Made by a program: the position numbers and the translations under genes. The notes beneath the pieces are model-generated. The model saw only the letters and a program-made list of their open reading frames with translations, was not told the DNA's origin and made no database searches. This document shows positions 10,500-23,929 of a stretch of 64,000 bases of DNA, piece after piece. This DNA comes from Deuterostichococcus epilithicus. Lineage: Eukaryota; Chlorophyta; Trebouxiophyceae; Prasiolales; Stichococcaceae. The stretch is from positions 682,001 through 746,000 of the forward strand of contig JAVTLE010000013.1 of assembly GCA_033439295.1 (NCBI GenBank), in the 5' to 3' direction. Positions within the stretch are counted from its first letter, which is position 1. The number at the start of each line of letters is the position of its first letter.

Positions 10500-11753
10500 C
10501 AGGCCGGAGTGCACGGCCTCCCACAGCAGACGTGCGCAGCAATGTCACAAGTTGCCGCTCGTTTTCCACTGCAGGTAGCCATCTGTCAATGCCCACCTGC
10601 CAGCTGCCAGATTATGCGCCTTGCTTGCAACGGCCTCGACTTTGGGCATACCTTGCGCCGCTCTGATCGAGTCGGAAACTTGTGTGTGCCGCCCCGGAGT
10701 TGGCATCCCAAAGTATTCATGTGGCGAGCATGCATGCCCAGCGTCGACTGATGCCAGCCTCACCAATGTCGTGGTGCCTGGCATGCAGACCGCGGGGTTT
10801 GCAAGCGGCGAGGGCGCCAGCCTGAGGCATAGCGCGGACCACCATCTCCAGGTCAGTCAGTCAGTCGTCAGGACCCTGCAATGCATAGATGAAAGACGGA
10901 CAATACTATGTACTATGATCCCTGCAGACGTACAAAGCTTGACGAGGCAAGACACCACAGCAGCTGACCAAGGGCAGAGCCTGAACAGGCCAGATGCTTC
11001 ACGAAAGGCATCTGATTGAGGCAATCTCAGCAGCGCCGCCGGAAAAGGCCCCACACAAGAAGCGTTGACGCTCAAAGTTCTGCTCTGATGGTGCGCAGGA
11101 CGCGGGTGCGGAGTCGCCGGGGCCAGACAGCACGAACATCAACCAGAAGTCGCCGCTGCCATCGGACAAGGAGGGCAACCCTAAGGTCGGCAAGGTGAGC
11201 CGCTGCAGCTCTGTCACTGATGTCTCCTGGTCATTTTCCGGAGTGTGGTACATGGGTCAAGGGCTGCAGCAGCAGCCGCACCCCTCCTCTCCGTTATGTA
11301 GCTCGAGTTGCTTCTAGAATAGCTCAGTGGCTGTAGGGCCGGTGATGTGACGCCGGCTGTGCAAACCATAATCGAAAAGAAGCTGCTCGCCCATTTGCAG
11401 CTGTCGACAGCAGACGGAGACGACGAAAACAGCCCGAAGGTGTCGTCTGCAGATGCCGAGGATGATGATGTGGTGCGCTGCCGGTCAACCGCCTTGCTAT
11501 GGTGCACTGCACTTTTGATCACATTTGCCGGCATAGACACCACGCACTTGCAGCCTGGCGGACTCAGCGCATTGTAGCAGCCAATTGGATCTGCTGCACC
11601 CTGCCCGAGCCTTGCCTGAATGCCGCCTCGCCTCGCCCCGTTTGGAAGGTGGTCTTCGTGATGCCCACCTGGAGCACATTATTGCCACAGCCCCCTGACC
11701 AGTGGCCACATGCTGCCGCGCAGGTCCCCAATCTGCAAACGCCCAAGGACTGA
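10500..11753 (+). CDS. Hypothetical protein with acidic, low-complexity C-terminus
   Basis: I do not recognise this gene. Splice-consistent exons can be read at 10500-10576, at about 10730-10852 (ending GASLRHSADHHLQ before GTCAGT), at 11100-11192 (DAGAESPGPDSTNINQKS ... KVGK before GTGAGC), at 11399-11473 (LSTADGDDENSPKVSSADA then EDDDV before GTGCGC) and at 11724-11753 (VPNLQTPKD, stop TGA). The C-terminal exons are rich in Asp, Ser, Pro and Lys and would be disordered. The start codon and the first exon are not identified. The gene is moderately supported by exon phase (three of the last junctions are phase 0) but not by any known domain. Confidence 0.4.
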
Positions 11754-12156
11754 TGTGCAAGGTGCTTGCATTTGAACAGACCCGGAGGGAAGGGATGGAT
11801 GGCGGACTCACTTGTAACCTTTATGTTGGCATATTGCAGCGTCAGTGCATGCTGCCAGAGAGTTGCGACTGATCAATACCAAAGATGACATGTCGAGGCA
11901 TGTATTTCGAAGTCAATGGATTTTGTGGGAAGCACATTTATGCGCACACCTGTGTACGGAAGCTCTCTTGAACGACGTTCGTGAGTGACTACAAGCGCAA
12001 TCTACCTGGTAAACGAGACATCCACTAATGCCCAGCATCAAAGCACTACCAACAACGTGAGCAGCCCGAAGCAACTACAAGCATGTGTAATCAACAGAGA
12101 TGAGAGGGACGAAACTCCGTTCCTGCACGCATGACGTTTGTTGGCTGATACCTGCC
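11754..12156. other. Convergent intergenic region
   Basis: It lies between the hypothetical gene's stop and the stop of the F-box gene on the minus strand. AT content rises here, and no coding frame was recognised. Confidence 0.5.
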
Positions 12157-13600
12157 TCAAGCTGGCACCGCGGCTCTGCCGCTGCTCTGCGAGTGGATTT
12201 CATCGTAATACCTCGTATACAGAGGGCAGCCTCTGCCGCCCAGACTGCCAACTGCTGCTGCTGCTGCTGCTGCTGCAACATTGGTAGGAACTGCTGCAGC
12301 CGCACCGTCTTCCACCGCGGCCGCCGCCGCCACCGCATCCGCTGCTGTAGCCTCAACAACTGCTGCCGCATCGGCGTCGCGGAGCAGCACTATGACGCGC
12401 TTGTTGGTCCACTCCCGCAACGAGGCGACCCCGCGCCCTGTCACCTTGAAGCAGCCGCGCACATCTGCTACTCTGAGGCTGGGCAGCGCCGCCAATCGTA
12501 CAAGGCCGCTGTCGCTGATCTGCATGCCAAGGCTGGAAAGTCATTGCATTGCTGCACTTCTGCTCTTGCAGCGTTGCAATTTGCGTCCGAAGTGCCTTGG
12601 TGGGGCCACACTACGTGTTGCAAGGGGAGGCTGGCAGTTCAAGCCAGAACAATGTGAAGGAATGGCTGCTGTGCATTTGACAGCACCGACCTCTGAGCAT
12701 TCCCGCACGTCCACCGCTCTAAGAGAGGGAAGTCCGTGCGCGAGCGACGACATGGCGGCATCGGTGATGCCGGAGAACCCTTGCAGACCGATCTGCAAGC
12801 AGGCGTGCATCAGGTTGGGCGTCATGCTGGTGTTGGGCAGACTTCGGCCTCGTGTCAAAGCGGGCCCGACAGGCAGCTTTGCCAAGCACAGCCGCACCTT
12901 CTGTGAGTGCACTCCGCACAGTCCAGGCTGCGCCACGAGACTCAGGTCCTGACAGATGTCCGTGGAGAACCATCTCAAGCGCACAACCACATGGCCAATA
13001 CTTCGCGCACCCGCTTCAGGGCCGGCAGGTGGAGATCCGACACCGCCTCAATACCGGCGTCTGTCACCCGCTGCAGCTCAATGAGAGTGAGCGCCACCAG
13101 CCTGTTGTGTCATCACAGATATATCATCACAGAAATGCCCATCTACGTGAGTCAGGCTGATCTAACGAGACAGTCTGCATGTCGCTGCACATCTCAATCA
13201 TTGCGTGAAGACCCATGTGAACAGCACAGGACTGCCACTGTGAGCGGACGATGGTTATCAGCCCCAACAGCCTGAAGTTCGTGCTTGGACACACGCTGAT
13301 AGTTCGTGGTAACAGACGGTCGCCACACCTGTGCATGCCGCCCAGCGTGTGCACGAGTGCGGCGTTGGATACCGGCATGCCGGCACCCACGTGCAGCCGC
13401 TCCAGGTTGGTCAGGCTACTGAGCTCCGCGAAGGCTGCGGATATTAGAAAAAGGCCCTTTCAGCAGTACTCGTTGCAACGTTTCGTGTCGTTGTTAGGGA
13501 AAAACCAGCATGCACCCCTCAGGTGCTGCCCTTCAGCTCCGCAAGGAAGCGTCAGGCAGGATGTGTGATGCAAACCATACTCACGGTGCCTGGGGCGCTA

Positions 13601-13631
<31 letters not shown>

Positions 13632-15240
13632 ACTGCGCCCCGGTCGCTATGAAAAAGAATGAGTTGCGCCAGCGTTCAAAGGCAGCGTCCAAAGCCCTTC
13701 GAGACTGACCGCACCTGCGCTGCTGACAGTGCTGCTGTTGACGATCGTCAGCTCCCGCAGCCCGGACATGCGCGCGCTGCCCAGCAGCTGGAAGGATGGC
13801 CGCGACATGTTGTGGCACATGTGCGCTGCAAAGTCCAGAACCTCCACCTGTCGGGGACAATCGAAATTTCAAGGAACGAACCTCAAATCATCAGTAGGGT
13901 CACAGTAAATTCTGTCAGCCCCTGGTTCTCAGGCCGAGCATGTGCACTTCTTCTGCAACTGTCCGGGCTAGCTGCCACGGGGACCAGGCCTCTGGAAAAG
14001 GCTGGGGTTGAGCGCCAGCCGCCGTGTGTTGTATGGCAGCGTAACACAAGCAGCTTTGCGAGTCTGTGATGCAATCGGCAAAGGGTCGAGACAGCGAACA
14101 CAAGCCCCTTACCCGGGTGTTGCTCGGCACCGAGGCGAACATGCGCTGCATGTCGGAGTTCCCCAGATTGTCATTCCACCTGCGAAAGAGAGGCCGGTCT
14201 TCAGTGCTTCTGGCATCAGACTTGAGGCGATTAATAGCAGGGCACTCGATCCGGACAGTCATCAAGCATTCGTCCACGTCAGGGTCGAACAGTGTCTCAC
14301 CAGAAGGGCCTGTCCATGACACGGAAATCCAGCAGGAAGGTCTGCTGCTGGCTGCCCGGAGCTGCCTGGACGTCCCTGAGTGCCCGCATGAGCTGGCAAA
14401 CCTTGCCGCACTGCGAGCATGAAACAGCTGCCTTGCCCAACACCGCATGGACCGTGCTGTGACATGTTGGCTTGGGGTCAAGGACCCTTCCATTGTGACA
14501 CGCGACATCTGCAAACATGCAAATACGGTGTCAGCGCTAACCTTTGCTGACATTTTTTTCAATATGCTGTGCCATTTGAGCATGACAGTCGACCTGTTTG
14601 CGCTTGTTGATGGACGACACAGTGACGCCAATGCGTAGGCGCACGATGGTCGCCTGCGGCACCCCCTGTGCCACCGCCCGCACGACCGCGTCAGAGGCCT
14701 TGCATCGTCGCAAGTCCAGCTCGGCGCACGCCGGGAACAGGCGCGGCACAGCCGCCAGCTGCTGCCATGCGCTGCGCTTGCCCCCGCCGATGCTGCACAG
14801 GGAGCATTTCAGCATTGTAGGCGACATGGACCGATCCTGATGAAGCATGAGGCTGCACACCGCCTGGGTCTGCATCCAGCCGTTGACATGCGCTCGCTGC
14901 CCATCTGCCGGCGGCAGGACTTCCCGTGAATGACATTTGAGGCCAACGGCATTGCGGATCGGCCAGAGACTGCGCGGCAGATTCACCTGAGCTTTGATGC
15001 GAAGCGCGGCTGTAGGGAAGTGACGCCGGCGGACAGTCCGGTGCGCCATGCAGAGCATGTTAGGCGGCCCGCCGCCATCGCCTCTGACGTCAACAGCGAC
15101 CCTATACGCTCCAGCACATCGCGCGGCGCCGTCTCCCAATCGCTTTGCTGCAATGGGAATTCTCTTGCCGTGTCATTGGCGAGGGGGTTGACGCGCGTGA
15201 TTAAAAGCAGCCAGGGAAAAGATTTCTCGCTGACGTGCAT
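12157..15240 (-). CDS. F-box / leucine-rich-repeat protein
   Basis: Likely substrate receptor of an SCF-type ubiquitin ligase. The start is the ATG at 15240. The first exon carries an F-box-like helix set (WETAPRDVLERIGSLL ... AAGRLTCSAWR, residues about 33-65). LRR-type exons follow: FPACAELDLRRCKASDAVV near 14720, LLGSARMSGLRELTIVNSS near 13770, LSSLTNLERLHVGAGMPVS near 13400, ALTLIELQRVTDAGIEAV near 13070, GFSGITDAAMSSLAHGLPSL near 12760 and ISDSGLVRLAALPSLRVADV near 12490. The pattern 'L..L..L.l..c..vtd.gl' is the cysteine-containing LRR subclass typical of FBXL proteins. The C-terminus has long Ala runs encoded by GCA/GCT repeats. Exon borders of the middle repeats are approximate. Confidence 0.75.
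12252..12276. repeat. (CTG)n trinucleotide run coding for poly-Ala
   Basis: Eight CTG units on the plus strand read as an Ala run in the C-terminal exon of the F-box gene. A second run of about ten CTG units at about 13600-13630 lies in an intron of the same gene. Confidence 0.8.
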
Positions 15241-15544
15241 GTCGGCCCGGCCGATGTTCGCAAAACAGGCCGAGACACCAGCACATCAGAAACTATGTAG
15301 AATGGCAAGCCTGTATGCTGCTGTCCCTTGCAGACGCGCCCATGTTGTCGGCTCGCGAAAATCACGTGACATGTGCAGTTCTGCCCAGCGCCGGCTGCTC
15401 GCGGTCCGCGTGGGTGTACGCGGAGTATCTGCGGGACCTCGTCGGTCGTGTCTGCTGGTTCTGGACGCTTAGCAATGAGTCGCGCCGACAGCGCTGCAGT
15501 GTGTTGTGTATCGGATTTCCACACGTGGCTCACGTTTGATTAGA

Positions 15545-15577
15545 GCCCTAGTTGTACTAGGGCCTGATTGATCAGGA
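15545..15577. promoter_or_regulatory. Two adjacent short inverted repeats upstream of divergent genes
   Basis: GCCCTAGT-TGT-ACTAGGGC is immediately followed by CCTGAT-TG-ATCAGG, two perfect short palindromes in the region between the F-box gene (-) and the helical-repeat gene (+). They may be protein-binding sites or chance hairpins. Their function is unknown. Confidence 0.35.
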
Positions 15578-16092
15578 TTTGGGGGAATCGGCGGAATCGC
15601 ACCTGACTGGCAGAGGAGCAGAGCAGCGAATCCGCAGCTGCTTACTCTGGCTTGAGCTCGCGTCGCCGCCAGTTGAATTTCAATCGTTGCCCAAGCCTGT
15701 TCGGCAGCACGCGAGGACCTTATCGGAGCTGTCTGTGCTGCAAACAGGCGAGAACTTGCCGATAAGCTTGCCCGGAAAGTGCAAACCTGGGAACTGCGCT
15801 TTTGAGCACAAACACTCGCTCAGGCCACCGGCGCCCGCCGGACCGCTTCTCGGACCACCGCTGAGGCTTGCATCAGGTGCACTTTCATCTTGTCGAGGCG
15901 GTGCGCAGGTAGCCTCGAGCTGCTAGGAGGTTCGCAATAAATTTCAAAGGGTTGAACGGTCTGTCACATTGTTCACCCGCGCAATTGGCCGGCAGCGCAC
16001 TAGCACAGGGAAGCGATCCTGCCTCGCCTCGTGGTCTTGCCCGCTTCCGCTGTGCCGACAGGGGGTTGGCCGTACAGCTCCGGAGCTTCGCC

Positions 16093-18340
16093 ATGGGTCC
16101 TGCCTGCCGAACCCCGGTCTCGGCAACGCGGCATTCCCCTGGGCCCCCCGAGCCTGAAATGCTATTGCGTGTTTCGCAGGATGATCGGCCGCCAGATCAC
16201 TGGGCAGTGTGGCCAGGTTGGCGCCGCACACTTGCCACAGCGCAACGTCCAGCGCAGCCCCCAGCCGCCGATCTGCCGATCTGCGCAGCACAGCAGGTGG
16301 GCACAAGGCAGTCTGCATCTGCCTATCAGCACGCGCAGGCGCAAGACCGTGAACGTCCGCCTGCTGGCTTGCACAGCTTGCATACGCCGCATGCCGCTCT
16401 CACCTCCGCTACCTGCGCATCAGTGCAGACCCTCACTTTCGCGGCAGCTCTGAGAGCCATTCGCTGCCCACCTTCTGCTCATCCCACCTGCAGGCGCCAC
16501 TCGGCTTGTGCCGCCACCGCCCGCGCCGCCAGTGCAAGCTACAACCTGGCCCCGGCCTCCAACTTTGCGTCCCTCGACTCGCTGGAGCTGGAGCGCCTGC
16601 ACTCGCAGCTGCGGTCAGCCTACTCGTGGCTGGACATTTCGGCCTCCATCGCCGATTTCGGCACCTTCATGGTCGACGAGGAATCTGTCGTTGCCGCACT
16701 TGTCCGTCTGAGCGCCATCTACTCCCACCTTGGGTGCGCGCCGATCTGTTCTCCAAGCGACTCTTCGTCAATACAAGCTGTCCCGGACGGTTGCCTGCAT
16801 GGTCTTGGCTCCGCAGCGCCGCAAGTGCTCAGCCTGGTTTCGCCTCTGCCGCGCAGGGAGTCTGACCAGGCGGAGGTGAGGGCGTCAGGCCTCGTGGAGC
16901 GCCTCGCAGCCATGGCGCAGCGGCGGCTGCCGGCGCTGACGCCGCAGCAGCTGGCCGACACCCTGGACGCGCTCGCGCGCCTCGAGTTCCGGGCGCCGTC
17001 GAAGTTCCTGCAGGTGCACTGACAAACGGCTCGCATGGCTGTGCTGCACAATGGCCTGTTGTGAACGCCGCTGGCTCGACAGTCTACACATCATCATCTA
17101 CCATTCTACCACCATCTACCATTGAGACAATCTCCCGAGGCTTGTCTGCGTTGCGTCACACACCTTGCAAGCCTTGCAACACCCTACGCCGCAGACTAGG
17201 CGCGCCCCCACGCCCAATGCTGTGCTGCCCTAACCCCTGAAACCCCACCGCAGGCGGCCGACCGGCAGGCGCAGGCGAGCATCACCGACTTCGCACCGGC
17301 GCAGCTGCCGCTGCTGCTGTGCGCCTTTGCGGCGCTGGGCCAGGAGCCGGGCGCCGCGCTGCTCAACGCAACCGGGGAGGCGCTCGCGCACCAGGACCTG
17401 CAGGTGGGACTCCTGCTGGCCCCTTGCGAACATGTGCTCCTTGCGTGTTCAGGGTGTGGGGTGTCTGATCAGGGTTTGCAGTTTGCGGCTCTGCTCCTGA
17501 CGGGTGGCAAAGCCGGGTGGCAAAGCCGCCAGCAGGCCTGTAGTGGGGCGCTTTGATAACCGCATCGCATTGTGACTGGTTCCGCTGCACCTGACAAGTC
17601 TGTGACCCTGCACCTTGCATTGCTGCCCACATCGTGGGGTACTTCAGGTGACAGGGTGCAGTCGCTGAGCATTGCCCTGATGTGCAGGTGGCGCCAGCTG
17701 ACGTGTCGCGCATGCTGGTAGCCCTCGCCGGCCTCACCACCCGGCCTTCCACCCTGGTGCGATCCTTCGATCTTCAGTGAGGGGGGCTCTGCGTCATGCA
17801 CTGTTTTCAGGTGGCCCATGCTCGCCCTCCTCGCCATGTCAGCAGGGCTGCGCTGCTTCAACGCTGCACCCTGCCGCATGTGTCGGGCTGTCACACAACC
17901 ACCCTACCTAGTCCTCCAGGACGTACCCCTGCTCGTCATCACGCCTCTGCCATTGCCACAGGTGCTCAAGGGTCTGGCGTCTGCGCTGCGGCGCCAACTA
18001 GACAGCTTCCGGCCCACAGAGCTGTCGCAGGTGACACTCCCTCTGTGCTCGACCGCTTGACATCATGCCTGAGCTGCGCATTCATCGACGCGGGGTCGCG
18101 CTGCCTGGAGACAGTACTGAGCACCGTGCCAAGCTCTGGCATGGTACGGTGGTGGTCATCAATCGGCGTCTATGACTTGTTGACCTGAGTGTCTGACACT
18201 TTGTGCAGGCGCTGTCAGCACTGGCGAAGCTCAAGTTTCACCCGGGCAAGGACGTTGTTGCCCGTGTCGCCGCCCGTGCCGGCTTCCGCAATGGGGCCCG
18301 CCCCGCGACAACCTCGCGTGCCGCCGGCACTGCAAACTGA
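16093..18340 (+). CDS. Helical-repeat protein (OPR / FASTK-like), probably organellar RNA-binding
   Basis: The exons each encode roughly one leucine-rich helical pair: SLDSLELERLHSQLRSAYSW (about 16570-16725), LTPQQLADTLDALARLEFRA (about 16940-17000), FAPAQLPLLLCAFAALGQEP (17255-17402), VAPADVSRMLVALAGLTTRP (17689-17757), FRPTELSQALSALAKLKFHP (17962-18031 joined to 18209-18340). The recurring 'P..L...l.ALA.L...P' motif resembles the octotricopeptide/FAST leucine-rich repeats of algal organelle gene-expression factors. No RAP domain is visible at the C-terminus, which ends RAAGTAN. The ATG at 16093 is the first in a frame that stays open into the repeat exons. The N-terminal 140 codons are Pro/Ala/Arg-rich and could be a transit peptide or partly intronic. 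The family call is inference. Confidence 0.6.
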
Positions 18341-19013
18341 GGCGCCGCCGGAGGCGTCGCCACATTCAAGGAGTGGCCTGCTGCAGCTTTACAGAAGCTG
18401 GCACATGATGGGCATGCGGCACATTCAGCGTCGCAACGCACCTCGTCTCCGATTGGTCTTCTGGTTGCGCCGCCTGTTGGCGCACGCTTCGATTCTTAGC
18501 ACAGCTGGGTCCCGTTTAGCAATGCGGTCTTGGCAAGCTGACCAACGATTCTTCCTGTTCCTACCAGCTGCTTCGCCTCGCATGCGACCATATTGGTCGC
18601 CAAATTTGCAGATGCGAGCAGCATGATTCTTGCTGCCTCGGTGACCTACCGAAGGCGAGGGCGTTGGACGCCGAGCACAGCTGTTGCGTTTCGCTCAGAG
18701 TGAGGGGGGCTTTCCGAGAGTCAGTTGCTGCATCGTGGTTTCTCTAGGGGCGTACGGTCGTTTGTAGGTACATAGGCTGTGGCTGGGTCGGTGAAGCTGG
18801 TTGACGTTTGCGATCTCGACTCTTCCCTGTAACAACCCAGGTTTCCACAGCAGCGGACTCTGTTGGACCACCTTGCACAGTTTCCTCGCATATGATGTCC
18901 CCTGCGCGCAGCCTTCAAAGCTTCTTGCAACCAAATCAGACTTGACCTCACTGACGTCGGCACTGTCGCTGTATTCTGAGGCTGCTGCCAGCACCACATC
19001 TCCACCAAACCTG
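18341..19013. other. Convergent intergenic region
   Basis: It lies between the stop of the helical-repeat gene (18340) and the stop of the minus-strand gene ending at 19014. The frames here are short and arginine/cysteine-rich. I see no gene. Confidence 0.45.
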
Positions 19014-21562
19014 TTATTCCGTGTTGTTGCCCAAGTGGCAGCTGCGATCTGGTAGGGGCAGCCGCATTGGCCAGCCACTTCTGTTGCCTGCTGCCCGCAA
19101 TGCCGCATCGTCCGCATGCCCCCCTCCGACAGCCTGAGGTTTCTGAGACGCCGGCATTGACATGAAGGTGGGCCTCGGGATCCTGGATGGCATGTGTGCA
19201 GATGCCGGCGGGCTGGGCGCCTGCTGCTGGTCCTCAATGTCGGTTTCCACGGCCGCCAGCGCCTCCGCAGGCTCAGACACTTCCTGCAGCTGCTGCGTGC
19301 CACCAGCTGCAGTTGTGGCTTCTGGCAGTGTGGCAGACGCTGGCATGCCTGCAGCCGCTTCGGCCGCATCAGGCTCCGGCAACGGTGATAATTCTGCATC
19401 GGATGCCGACCCCGTGCTTATGGCACTCGCCGCAGCGCTCGCGGCGGAAGGTGTGGAGCTCGACACGCCAGACTGCTCCTGCGCAGAGGCTGCCGACGCT
19501 GCTGAGGCGCTGACCGCTGCCGCCTGAGCGGGCTGCTCTGCCTCCAGTGCCGGCGGCGGAGCCGCCTGCTGCACCAAGGGTGCTTCTGCAGGCGGACTGG
19601 CTGCCAGCGCGTCCGAAGGTTCTGGCGCTGCCGCCGCCAGCAACTGTGAAGAGCTCTCGGAGCCGAACGCGCCTGCATCGGCACCTGGCAGCGTCGGAAT
19701 GGCAGCTGTTGGCTCGGTGCCCGCGCAGGCTACATCAGATAGGCTGCTACCGTGGGTGCCGCTGCCACCGCTACCACCAACGCTGTCGCCGCCCTTGCCA
19801 CTCGTGCTGCCGCTGCTATTGCTGTGGCTCCCGAGGGTGCTGCGGTCGCCGACGCCAGCCTGGCTGCTGCCAAACTGCGCGGCAGTGGTGGAGCTGGCCG
19901 AAGGCGGTGCCAGCTGACCATGAGCGAGCGCCGCAGAGATGCGGCGCACGGGCATTCTTGCATCCTCCCCTTCGGCCTGGAGCATGATTTACCATGAGAT
20001 GTCAACTGATTGGGTGCCAGAGCCGGCTCCACAGGTCGGGCGATCGAGCTGTTGCCAAGCTCGCAAAGCAAAGGAGAATTTAGCTTCACGCGCGGCCAGC
20101 AGGGGTCAGCCGAATTGTGCTGGAACCAGAGCAAGCTCTCCTCCGTTTGCTAGAAGAGCAGCCAGGCAGCAAAGAATGGTTTGAATGTTCACACGTCATC
20201 TGGCAGATACCGGATGCACAGGCACCTTGGCGGGGGATGCGCTGCCAAAGACAGCATTTTCCTGCAGCGTCCTGTCCAGTCCCGCCAGCATGTCGGCGGC
20301 AGCAGCAGTTGCGGCTCGAGGGGACGTCAGCGCAGCGGTCGCCTCCGTCAGGACAGCCCGAGCCTGAGTGGGGGCAAGGTACCGACGACTTACACATTGA
20401 TTTGCATTGGCATTCGGAAGCATGCATGGAGGTAGACCGGATCGGCCGGTGAGCTACTGCATGCAAGGTGGCAAGCGGTTGCAAAACATCTGGTGTGCTT
20501 ATCGAAAGCCCAGTCTGGCGGAGCCAGTCTCGCACTTTGCAACGATGTGTGCTCGGTGCAGCGTTTCTGCTGCAGCCCAAGCAGACGTCTCTCCACCAGC
20601 CGAGCCTGGCAAACGTCTACATTCGCATTAAGAACAACCTAGAAGCCGGCATTCTTGTTTGTTCTGGAGCGCACCTCTTGCAGCTCTGGCGCAGTGCCAC
20701 CGCTGCTGCTCATCTCGCTCAAGCTCAACCGAAAGCCAGAGCCACGCCCGGGCCCACCCTGCAGCAGGCTGCCCGCTGCTGGCCCTGCGTCAGCGGCGGC
20801 GGCGGCAGCGGCAGGAGGCTCGGCCGGCGGCGCGCCCGCCGCCCACGGCTTGGATAGTGACCTGCCATGCACCACAGGCTCGATGCTCGTCGGGGTCGCC
20901 ATTGCTGCCAACGCGGTGGGCGCCGCCGCCGCAGGTGGCATGACTGGCGGCGGCGTGCTGGTAGCGGCCGCGGCAGCACCGGAGCGTGGCAGCGACAGTG
21001 TCGCCTCCAGCGCCTCCAGTGGCGTCAGCTGCGAGGCGGTCAGCGCCGTCTCTGCAGCCGCCAGCGCAGTGAGCACCCTCTGCTGCTCTGGGGATGCCCG
21101 CCGCTCCGGGGATGCCCGCCGCGGCAGCGCCGCAGGTGCAGAGCGGGGCGGGGCGGCTGCCGGAGCCGCGAAGGCGGCGGCCGCCTGCGCGGCGCCTGCG
21201 GCAATGGCTGCGGGCGGCGGCGAGTCTCCAGCAGCTGGCGACCGTACCAGCTCCAGCGAGCGGCTGAGGCGCACTGAGACTCGACCAGCGGCGGCTGCGG
21301 CCTCAGAGGAGGAGGAGGCGTCGTTGGTGCCTGGCTCTGCGAGGTCGCGCAGCAGGCCCTCAGCCTCCGACAGTGCCGCTGCGGCGTCCGCAAAGCCTGC
21401 GGGCCCAGGGGCGCCCGGGCGCCCGGGCACTCGCAGCGAGCCTGCGGAGAGCGCAGTCCCCACGGGCTGTGGGTCGCGTTCAGTGCTTTGTGTGCCAGGC
21501 GACTCCTGAGCGTAGCTGTCGCTGCTGCCGCTGCCGCCGGGGTTTGGGTCATCGCCTCTTTT

Positions 21563-21594
<32 letters not shown>

Positions 21595-23893
21595 TGCCGC
21601 TGCCGCCGTTACTGCCGGGCCCAAGCGGCGTCGGCAGGCCCTGGGTCGGTCTGGGTGGCGAAAAAGAGTGGAGGTTGGAGCCCAGCTGCGGCTGCGTCGA
21701 CAATCCCGTGATGGAGACGATGCCGTCCTGTTCCACGCTCGCCTGCGACCGGCACCCACAACTCATGTGATGTCCTGCATTTGGCTTTTCATCACTGCGT
21801 ACCCTCTGTGAGGTTCTGGCAGCAGGAAGTTGCCAATTTGTGAGTGGCAAAAGGCGCAGTGTCAAGTGTGCTTGCCAATCCCTCCAGAAAGGGTGTTGCC
21901 GCACCGACCTGCAGCCAGGCGGGCAGGTACAGCAGGAACAGCGCCGCCTGCGCCCACAGCAGCGCCTGCCCCAGCCGCTGCGCGGTTTCCAGGTCATGCC
22001 AGAACCAGGCAGCAGCGGCCGCAGCGTCCTCCAGCAGCTGCCGCGGCGGCCATGGGTGCGCCAACAGCCCCACGGCGGCCCGGGCGGAGGCCCATGCCGC
22101 CACAGCGCCGTCCTTGGTGGCGGCTAGAGCAGACTTCGCTGTGCAGCCTGTCCACAGCGCAGCCTGCGGGTCGTGGGTTGTTGACTTGTTGAAGCGGCGC
22201 ATCCTGTGATGCGTGTGCGACAAAAGCGCATCAAGCGTTCGATACCTGGTGTCCAGCAGTCGTCCGACAGTGCCGCTCCCTCCAAATCAAGCCCCTTCGT
22301 ACGGGAATGCGCTTTGTTGCTGAATTTGAACAGGGGAAATTCTCAGAGGAGCTGGTGGCTGTAAGAGCCGCACCTGCTGCTGGTGCCACCAGGCCATGCG
22401 GGCGGCGACAATGGCATCAACTGCATTGCCGCCAGGCTGCGGGCCGCCGCCCGCAGCAGCCTCTGCTGCTGCGCCGCTGCCGGAGTCGCCGCCAGATCTG
22501 GGAGGCAGAGGAAGCGCCTGTTCCAGCCGCTGTACCTGGACCTGACGCAAAACCTGCACAGCGCCGCCGCTGGCGGTCGAACGGCCGGCAGCTGAGCCGC
22601 CGCTTGCGCAATTTTCTCCTCCGCCGGCGTCACCGCCACCAGCAGCCCCGACAGGCTGCGCTCCTGGCGCCACGCCAGGGGTCGGCCGCCCGCCGGGGCC
22701 TTCATCCCGGGCCGCAGCATTGCAGGCGGCGGCGGCGGAGGCAGAGGCTGCGTCCTCAGGCGGCAGAGGCTCGACGTCAGCCAGCAACATGTGGCGGCGC
22801 AGGGCCTCGATGTAGGGTGTCGTGTCTGGCTGCCGCTCGCCTGCGGGACAGTAGCGCGCAACTGGCAGCGCAGTCGTGCTGCTGACGCATGCAGAACCGG
22901 CCCTCAAGAGGCTGCTGCATGTCCAAGACTGATGCAGCATGCCACCAGCATCTGAGGTGACTCCAGAATCACACTGCAGCCAGAAGTCTGGCTGCCCAGA
23001 CATAAAAGTGCTGTCGCTGTGACCATCCCACAGCGTTTGCACAAATATTCGGCCACCTTGACTTTCGAGCCGCCGAGCAGCAGAGTCGTGATGCATTTTG
23101 CAAAATTGTTGTTTGCCATGGTCCCACCTGCGCCGCTGCGGAGTGGGCAGAGGATTTTGGCCCAGAGGCCTGGCGGCTGCCTCCTGGCTCCCGCCCTAGC
23201 TCGCTTGCCAGCAGTTTGAGCCTTTGATGGCCCGACTGCCTCGCTGCTGCTGCAACTGCCAGTTGCCATGGCAGTCTCGTTGACGTTTGGCCTGATCCCA
23301 GCCTGCGGCGCAGCCTCGGCTGCAGCTGCAGCTCCATCGAGCTCGGCGGCCTCTGCCCCACAGTCGTAGGCATCATCTGCAGCGCTGTGGCGCTTTGCAT
23401 GCGCAACCGCATCTGCAGCGGCAGCTTCACCTTGTGCCGCAGTCGTCGCAGCAGTCTTCGAGTCTCCGGCGCCGCCGTTGGCCGCAGCGCCGTTTACTGT
23501 GCAGACAGCTGCCGGCACACCGCCCGCGGTCGCCGCCGCCGCCGCCAGCGCCGCCGCTGGCACAGTGGCATCAGCCTCCGAGGTCACGTTTTGCCCTCTG
23601 CCTTTGGCTGCGCTCCGATGCAGCGCCTCGGCAGTGCTCCAGGACCAGCGAGCAAGGGACTCTGCCGTCCCCGCAGCCTGGCAGGCCTCGTTTGCCAGCG
23701 CGATCTGCAGGATTTGCAGCTCCACCGCCACCTTGCATGCGGACTGCGTGCAGGTGCGACACAAGCAGTTGATGTAGATGCACAGATCTCAGCGCACGCC
23801 CCGGAATGCAGGGCATGCATGTACTTGAGTGTGCACTATGCAGATCAAATGAGGCAAGAGCAAAGAGCAGAAGCTGGTCCTGCAGTGAGCTGT

Positions 23894-23929
<36 letters not shown>

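Noticed and set aside
20655-21509. 284-codon plus-strand Ala-rich frame
   Set aside because: It lies wholly opposite a minus-strand exon that has matching splice sites. Both are Ala/Gly/Pro-rich owing to GCC repeats, and the minus strand fits the flanking exons.
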